DNA from: an uncultured Pseudomonadales bacterium
Lineage (GTDB): Bacteria > Pseudomonadota > Gammaproteobacteria > Pseudomonadales > Pseudohongiellaceae
NCBI GenBank assembly: GCA_943789485.1
Contig: CALSUH010000025.1
Coordinates: 22,968 to 86,967, forward strand
Length of the DNA stretch: 64,000 nucleotides
Direction: 5' to 3'
This document shows, piece by piece, positions 58,830 through 64,000 of this stretch. The position numbers were made by a program, and so were the translations under genes. The notes under the pieces were generated by a model that saw only the letters and a list, made by a program, of their open reading frames with translations, made no database searches and had not been told where the DNA came from. The stretch's first letter is position 1. Each line of letters starts with the position of its first letter.

Positions 58830-59160
58830 GGGTTGGGTATCTTTTAGCTAGGGCCTTAATCGAGTCTACCTGTTCGTGGTGGGTTCAGATTCGTCTCGTA
58901 CGGAATGTCATACGCACCAGAGAGTAAATTTAGTCTTCCAAGGATGCAAGTCTTTGTAAAAGGGGCTAAGTGTTCGCGGGGCTGTACAATCTTGCAAATA
59001 ATGCACACTTCAGGTTCCCTGGTGTTCTTGTACTAAAATATATCAGTAGCTGATAATAACTGAATGAGGTCAAATCTACGGAGAAGCGGGCGCTCTAAAG
59101 CTCGAGTATTCGTTCTTTCCCACAACCTGCCCACCCTGTTCATTGGCTCCCGGTGCCGCC
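58830..59160. other. gene-free stretch before the decayed glycosidase gene
   Basis: No gene, RNA or clear repeat was seen. It may include the lost 5' part of the pseudogene that follows. Confidence 0.4.
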
Positions 59161-59570
59161 GGCTCACTTTATGCGCACATCGCCTCGCCCGACGTTCATG
59201 TGGATGACCAGAAGCAGCAGGTCGTGATATATATCCACGGGCGTGGTGCTGGTAGAAGCTGACTCGACTGGCCTTGTCCCGTGACGGACTAAACTTTGAG
59301 GGTGCGCCGCAAAGGATATTTCTCTCAACCATCGACATGACCGGGGATTGGATGCAGTGGCTCGAATCAGAGCCAGCAGAGGTGCTCAGGCCGGAGACAG
59401 AATAGGAGGGTGCAGAACTTAAGGTTTCGTGTTCTCGGCGCGGGCATATTGATGAACGTGTCAATCAGCTCCGAGATCCAAGCTTCTTCGCGGAAGACGG
59501 TAAGGTCTGCCTGCTCTATTCAACTGCAGGCGAGCATGGCCTAGCCATAATTGAGTTACTTTTCCAATAG
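59161..59570 (+). pseudogene. remnant of a five-bladed beta-propeller glycosidase-like protein
   Basis: Three frames hold family-like pieces in order: HIASPDVHVDDQKQQVV, then LALSRDGLNFEGAPQRIF running into TIDMTGDWMQWLESEPAEVL, then EGAELKVSCSRRGHID, NQLRDPSFFAEDGKVCLLYS and AGEHGLAIIEL up to a stop at 59568-59570. These fit the GH43/32-like propeller proteins that carry HIASPDVHVD and NQLRDP motifs. Between RIF and TIDMTGDW roughly 90-110 residues are missing, and the N-terminal part is absent. The frame breaks and the loss together point to real decay. Confidence 0.7.
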
Positions 59571-59648
59571 GTTCAGTACGCAGCAACTATTAAGCGAATT
59601 TCTCGATTCCTGCCGGTGCGAAGAGGGCGGCATTTTGCGCGGCGAAAA

Positions 59649-60098
59649 TATGACACGTATCACAACATTCGTGGCTGCGATCTTCACATTTGCCTTTCCC
59701 TTTCCCATGGTAGTCATCAATCTCTTCATCTAAGTCGGCTGGGGCTCATGGTACTGTCACTTATCTTGATTGCTCTGTACCAAAATCTATTAAGGCAGCG
59801 CAAGGAGCTTGTTTTTAAGCGACTAATGAGGTGGCGTTTTTGCAAGATTGCTTGCCTGAGCTGGGCGATCGGTGGTGCGACTGCCTTGTTGTCTAGCCTT
59901 GCTGCGCCAGTGCTGGGCGAACCTTTAGAATGGGCGGGCTTGGCGGACTTCTCTATTTGGCTTACCGTTGCATGGGGCGTCGTCTCTATGCGAAAAACTT
60001 GGTATCGATGGCTTGCAGCAGGCTGTCTGAATCTTAGTAATGCCACTACGGCAATCTATACAAGCGGTCCTACTCTCTGTATAATTTCCGTTTTGTAG
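59649..60098 (+). CDS. possible small membrane protein, frameshifted; uncertain
   Basis: ATG 59649 opens [20 protein letters not shown], a membrane-type start that stops at 59731. In the next frame hydrophobic segments follow ([46 protein letters not shown]). A one-base error near 59730 could join them. No family was recognised, and the stop at 60098 leaves 14 bases to guaB, so part of this must also hold the guaB promoter. Confidence 0.3.
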   Translation, partial: YDTYHNIRGCDLHICLSLSHGSHQSLHLSRLGLMVLSLILIALYQNLLRQRKELVFKRLMRWRFCKIACLSWAIGGATALLSSLAAPVLGEPLEWAGLADFSIWLTVAWGVVSMRKTWYRWLAAGCLNLSNATTAIYTSGPTLCIISVL

Positions 60099-60112
60099 AA
60101 GGTGGTAATCTC

Positions 60113-61582
60113 ATGTTACGTATTGCTGAAGAGGCTTTAACATTTGATGATGTTCTACTCCTGCCTGCGCACTCTGTTGTTCTTCCCAAAACTGTAGCAC
60201 TAACTTCCCAGTTGACGCGTTCAATCGCGCTCAATATTCCTCTCATATCATCGGCGATGGACACGGTTACCGAGTCCCGTCTAGCGATAGCTATGGCTCA
60301 AGAGGGTGGTCTGGGTGTGCTGCACAAGAGCATGAGTGTCGAGAATCAGGCGAGGGAGGTTCGTCTCGTAAAGAAGTATGAAAGCGGTGTAGTGAAGGAT
60401 CCTATTACGATCTCAAGCGAGGCCAGTATCAGAGACCTTGTTGCGCTAATGAGAGAGCACAATATCTCTGGCATGCCGGTAGTAGACTCCTCGGGTCTAG
60501 TGGGTATCGTAACCAGTCGCGATGTGCGCTTCGAGGCGAACCTAGATGCTAAAGTCTCGTCTATCATGACCGCCAAAGATTCACTGGTAACAGTTAATGA
60601 AGACTTCGATCTAGACGATGTAAAGGAGTTGCTGCATCGGCACCGCATCGAAAAGATTTTGGTTGTCGATCAAGACTTTGTTCTCAAAGGTCTTATTACA
60701 CTCAAAGATATCCGTAAGTCTGAAGACTATCCCAATGCCTGTAAAGATCAACAGGGTAGGCTGCGGGTAGCTGCAGCCATAGGCACCGGCCCCGACTCCC
60801 CTGATCGCATCGATGCGATAATCGAAGCGGGTGTGGATGTTGTCGTCGTCGATACTGCTCACGGTCACTCGCAGTTTGTGTTGGATCAGGTGAAATACGT
60901 AAAGGACAAATATCCAGAGGTTTCTCTGATCGGCGGCAACATTGCGACAGCAGATGCTGCTAGAGATTTGGCAAAGGCAGGCGCCGACGCAGTTAAAGTC
61001 GGAATCGGTCCCGGGTCCATCTGTACCACGCGCATCGTAACGGGTGTGGGTGTTCCGCAAATTTCTGCTGTAGCTAATGTTGTAGAAGCGTTAAAAGGCA
61101 CCGATGTCTGTGTGATATCTGATGGTGGTATTCGCTATTCTGGCGATATCGCGAAGGTGATCGCTGCAGGCGCACACGTGGTGATGGTTGGTAGTCTACT
61201 TGCTGGTTCGGAAGAGGCGCCAGGCGAGGTTGAACTCTATCAAGGCAGAAGCTACAAGGCCTATCGCGGTATGGGTTCTTTGGGCGCCATGTCGCACTCA
61301 CAAGGATCGAGCGATCGATATTTTCAAGATGTGGATTCAGGGACTGAAAAGCTGGTTCCCGAAGGCATCGAAGGACGCGTGCCGTATAAAGGCACGATGT
61401 CGGCTATTGTTCATCAGTTGATGGGTGGACTGCGTTCTAGCATGGGGTATACCGGTTCTGCGAATATTGAGGAGATGCGCACTAAGACTCAGTTCGTAAA
61501 AATCACAGCATCAGGCATGAATGAATCTCATGTTCACGATGTAAGTATTACCAAGGAAGCGCCTAACTACCGTGTAAGTTAG
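60113..61582 (+). CDS. guaB: IMP dehydrogenase
   Basis: 489 residues. The substrate domain is interrupted by two CBS domains (about 95-205). The catalytic cysteine is in [14 protein letters not shown], and GYTG near 450 is part of the flap. AALLP-type N-terminal motif [13 protein letters not shown] agrees. It makes XMP from IMP, the rate-limiting step to GMP, and GuaA completes the route. TATAAT at 60080-60085 is a possible -10 element. GAAGGTGG lies before the start. Confidence 0.97.
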   Translation: MLRIAEEALTFDDVLLLPAHSVVLPKTVALTSQLTRSIALNIPLISSAMDTVTESRLAIAMAQEGGLGVLHKSMSVENQAREVRLVKKYESGVVKDPITISSEASIRDLVALMREHNISGMPVVDSSGLVGIVTSRDVRFEANLDAKVSSIMTAKDSLVTVNEDFDLDDVKELLHRHRIEKILVVDQDFVLKGLITLKDIRKSEDYPNACKDQQGRLRVAAAIGTGPDSPDRIDAIIEAGVDVVVVDTAHGHSQFVLDQVKYVKDKYPEVSLIGGNIATADAARDLAKAGADAVKVGIGPGSICTTRIVTGVGVPQISAVANVVEALKGTDVCVISDGGIRYSGDIAKVIAAGAHVVMVGSLLAGSEEAPGEVELYQGRSYKAYRGMGSLGAMSHSQGSSDRYFQDVDSGTEKLVPEGIEGRVPYKGTMSAIVHQLMGGLRSSMGYTGSANIEEMRTKTQFVKITASGMNESHVHDVSITKEAPNYRVS

Positions 61583-61614
61583 CGTGGGGTGTTTCTAACT
61601 AGTTATTAGTTAGA

Positions 61615-61841
61615 ACGGATAAACCTTTGAAGCCCAGTTGCATCGTTAAAAGGCCTACCCAAGCCAGTCACTTACTAAGTATTACCTTGGGTGCGCCTAA
61701 CTAACTTGAGAGTTGGGACGGATAAACCCTTGAGGCCCAGTTGCTTCGTTAAAAGGCCTGCCCAAGGCAGTCACTTACCTTTTGTAAGCTCCTGACTTGG
61801 GCAGGCCTTTTGCCTCGCCTCTGGGCCTCAATGATTTATCC
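61615..61841. repeat. tandem imperfect palindromes between guaB and guaA
   Basis: Two copies of a unit starting ACGGATAAACC begin at 61615 and 61718 (period 103). They share the order GATAAACC, TTGA-GCCCAGTTGC, TCGTTAAAAGGCCT, CCCAAG and CAGTCACTTAC. The second copy is completed by a right arm: AAAAGGCCTGCCCAAG (61751-61766) faces CTTGGGCAGGCCTTTT (61796-61811), a 16-bp perfect stem. TTGAGGCCCAG (61730-61740) faces CTGGGCCTCAA (61821-61831), and GGATAAA (61720) faces TTTATCC (61835). The first copy has only part of its right arm. Confidence 0.85.
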
Positions 61842-61899
61842 TCAAGATCGTGAGCCCAGAGTTGTATTCGATAGTGTTTTAATTTGAGATTGAGATTTC

Positions 61900-63503
61900 A
61901 TGACAACAGCTAATATTCATAGCCAGAAAATTCTTATTCTGGATTTTGGTTCCCAGTACACGCAACTTATTGCGCGACGCGTTCGTGAGTTGGGTGTGTA
62001 TTGTGAGATTTGGGACTACGCGGTGGATGAGGAATTGTTTCGCGAATTTGATCCGCAGGGAATTATTTTTTCCGGAGGCCCTGAGTCGGCTAACCACGAT
62101 GAGTCACCGCGTCCCCCTGCGTTTATTTACGAGTTTGGCAGGCCGGTACTTGGTATCTGTTATGGCATGCAAACCATGGCGGAGCATTTCTCGGGCAAAG
62201 TTGAAGCTTCGAGCAAGTCTGAGTTTGGTTTCGCGCAGGTCGATGTAATCGCGCCAAATAAACTGTTCGAGGGAATCGAGGACCGGATAACTGTCAGCGA
62301 TGTCTCACAGTTAGATGTATGGATGAGTCACGGAGATAAGGTCACTGAAGTGCCACCAGGCTTTTCGCTGATAGCGGCAACTGAAAGCGCGCCGATCGCT
62401 GCGATGTGTGATGAGTCTCGAGACTTGTACGGCATCCAGTTTCACCCCGAAGTAACACATACCATTCAGGGGCAGCGCATTCTGGAACGATTTTGTCACG
62501 CTATCTGCGGTTGTGAGTCGCTATGGACTTCCGCGAATATTATTGAGGATGCCATCGCGACAGTGCGCGCTAAGGTCGGCACGGACAAGGTGTTGTTAGG
62601 CTTGTCAGGCGGTGTCGATTCTTCCGTTGTGGCTGCGCTTTTGCAGAAAGCGATTGGCGATCAACTTACTTGCGTGTTCGTTGATAACGGTTTACTGAGA
62701 TTAGACGAGGGCGATCAAGTAATGTCTATGTTTGCTAAGAGCATGGGTGTTCGTGTGATTCGGGTCGATGCAGAAGAGCGTTTTTTAAGTAGGCTCGCCG
62801 GTGTCGATGAGCCAGAGCAGAAGCGAAAAATAATCGGCAATACCTTCATCGATGTCTTCGATGAGGAAGCCACTAAACTTGAAGGCGTAAACTGGCTAGC
62901 GCAGGGGACGATTTATCCCGATGTAATCGAATCCGCCGGATCGAAAACCGGAAAGGCCCACGTGATTAAATCTCATCACAACGTTGGTGGCCTCCCGGAT
63001 GATATGACGATGGAGCTAGTCGAGCCGCTACGCGAATTGTTCAAGGACGAGGTACGTAAGCTTGGTCGTGGAACTCGGCCTGCCTCATGACATGGTTGTG
63101 TACCGGCATCCTTTCCCAGGCCCTGGGACTCGGTGTTCGCGTTCTTGGCGAGAGTGAAAAAAGAGTACATGCTGACGTCTTGCGTCGCGCTGATGCAGAT
63201 CTTCATGGAAGAGATCTGACATCGCCGGCCGCTATGTATGACTAGGTCAGTCAGGCCTTCGCTGTTTTCCTGCCGGTTAAATCGGTCGGCGTAGTTGGCG
63301 ACGCCAGACGCTACGCACTACGTCATTGCGCTTGCGCGCGGTTGAGACGAGTCGACTTCATGACCGCGCGCTGGGCGCGACTCGATCCGGATGATCTGTT
63401 GGAGTAGCCTCTCTTCCCGGATTATGAACGAGATCGAGTGATGTGTCGCGAGTAGCCTTACGACATCTCCAGCAAGCCCCCGGCGACTATCGAGTGGGAG
63501 TAA
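61900..63503 (+). CDS. guaA: GMP synthase (glutamine-hydrolysing), C-terminal part heavily frameshifted
   Basis: About 525 residues if repaired. The amidotransferase domain has [20 protein letters not shown], the nucleophile in [15 protein letters not shown] and the histidine in [11 protein letters not shown]. The PP-loop is [15 protein letters not shown], followed by FVDNGLLRL and SHHNVGGLP. From about 63071 the frame breaks repeatedly, but [30 protein letters not shown] and the end [13 protein letters not shown] remain recognisable, with the stop at 63501-63503. The enzyme turns XMP to GMP. The dense breaks in the last 440 bases look like poor consensus. Confidence 0.93.
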
Positions 63504-63541
63504 AAACATGCCCTACAACCCGCATTCCTACGCTGTTTCCC

Positions 63542-63600
63542 TTGTTGTAAAGTTGTTGTAAAGACGCATTCCTTCGTCTTTGTTGTAAACATTGTTGTAA
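63542..63600. repeat. four copies of TTGTTGTAA
   Basis: TTGTTGTAA occurs at 63542, 63553, 63580 and 63592, the inner pair separated by a small hairpin AAGACG/CGTCTT. The array is 60 bases upstream of the next gene. It could be a clustered operator. Confidence 0.7.
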
Positions 63601-63660
63601 GGTTCTGCTACTACTGCACTGCGTAAGTGTAATCAAGTATGTAATACAACTTACTTGAAA

Positions 63661-64000
63661 ATGAGCAAAGCCCCGATGACAAACATTTCAATAAAAAGCC
63701 TACTTCTCAGATTTAGATGGCGAATACTGTTTACATTCGTTTTGGTGACGCTGGAAGCACTGACTGGAATTCTTTTCCCACTTCTAATTGGAATCGCGAT
63801 CGATGGTCTTTTGGAAGACAGCTTCGATGGAGATACTCTATCTATCTATCGCTGGAGCGGCAGCACTAATAGTAGGAAGTGCAAGACGATTCTACGACAC
63901 CCGAATCTACTCTGGAATTTACTGCAAAATTACTCCCGAGATGATCGAAAACGAAACAAACAAAGACGCATCGGTTTCCAGAATATCAGCCCGGACGGGC
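63661..64000 (+). CDS. ABC transporter six-transmembrane-domain protein (ABC_membrane_3 type), start only, frameshifted
   Basis: ATG 63661 (or 63676) begins a protein with LLLRFRWRILFTFVLVTLEA and FPLLIGIAIDGLLEDS. After a break near 63840 it continues GAAALIVGSARRFYDTRIYS and ITPEMIENETNKDASVSRIS. These match the start of the ABC_membrane_3 family, six-span proteins that lack their own ATPase domain. It runs off the window. Function unknown. Confidence 0.75.
   Translation, partial: MSKAPMTNISIKSLLLRFRWRILFTFVLVTLEALTGILFPLLIGIAIDGLLEDSFDGDTLSIYRWSGSTNSRKCKTILRHPNLLWNLLQNYSRDDRKRNKQRRIGFQNISPDG

Noticed and set aside
1..64000. Prophage, insertion sequence, CRISPR array, defence island or biosynthetic gene cluster
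   Set aside because: No transposase, integrase, phage structural gene, Cas gene, spaced repeat array, restriction gene or large synthase was found on either strand.

Overview
The window reads as chromosome of a marine-type gammaproteobacterium. It carries the gammaproteobacterial block iscR-iscS-iscX-ndk-rlmN-pilF-rodZ-ispG-hisS-yfgM-bamB-der, with xseA and guaB-guaA further along in the order known from E. coli. It also has three periplasmic PQQ-dependent dehydrogenases, several exported c-type cytochromes, a MauG-type peroxidase, and many secreted hydrolases, which suggests an aerobic heterotroph. No phage, insertion sequence, CRISPR array or rRNA was seen. The species cannot be named from this sequence alone.

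Layout. 0-4 kb: end of pntA, then a citramalate synthase (cimA) facing leuB. 4-10 kb: a small membrane protein, tRNA-Leu(CAA), queA, mdh, a LytS/AlgZ-type histidine kinase with its LytTR regulator, a DsbA-fold isomerase and an Lrp-type regulator. 10.5-18 kb: leuA, a rhodanese, an ECF sigma/zinc-finger anti-sigma/coiled-coil operon, a repeat-containing exported protein, a zinc-ribbon protein and a PHP phosphoesterase. 18.3-30 kb: the core isc-to-der cluster. Its Fe-S part is shortened, with iscU, iscA, hscB, hscA and fdx absent. 30-43.8 kb: first accessory block (threonine dehydratase, exported M18 aminopeptidase, diheme cytochrome, two PQQ dehydrogenases, a PETase-like polyester hydrolase, DoxX, DedA, DsbA). 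43.9-45.2 kb: xseA. 45.2-60 kb: second accessory block (dicarboxylate symporter, Rieske protein, third PQQ dehydrogenase, VOC protein, MauG, two cold-shock proteins, epoxide-hydrolase-like protein, cytochrome, HupE/parvulin pair, a decayed glycosidase-like gene). 60.1-63.5 kb: guaB and guaA. The end holds the start of an ABC-type six-transmembrane protein.

How the genes work together. cimA plus leuB would make 2-ketobutyrate from pyruvate for isoleucine. leuA feeds leucine, and the threonine dehydratase offers a second 2-ketobutyrate source. The PQQ dehydrogenases would oxidise alcohols or sugars in the periplasm and pass electrons to c-type cytochromes; one cytochrome gene overlaps the first dehydrogenase gene. 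ispG, hisS, rodZ, bamB and der are standard housekeeping functions.

Quality warning. At least a dozen genes, including ones normally essential (leuB, iscS, guaA), are broken by one-base gains or losses, several of them in G or T runs. guaA degrades badly over its last 440 bases. I read most of these as consensus errors and annotate the genes across them. Exceptions treated as possible true decay are the glycosidase remnant near 59.2 kb and, less certainly, cimA and the hydrolase at 35.0 kb.
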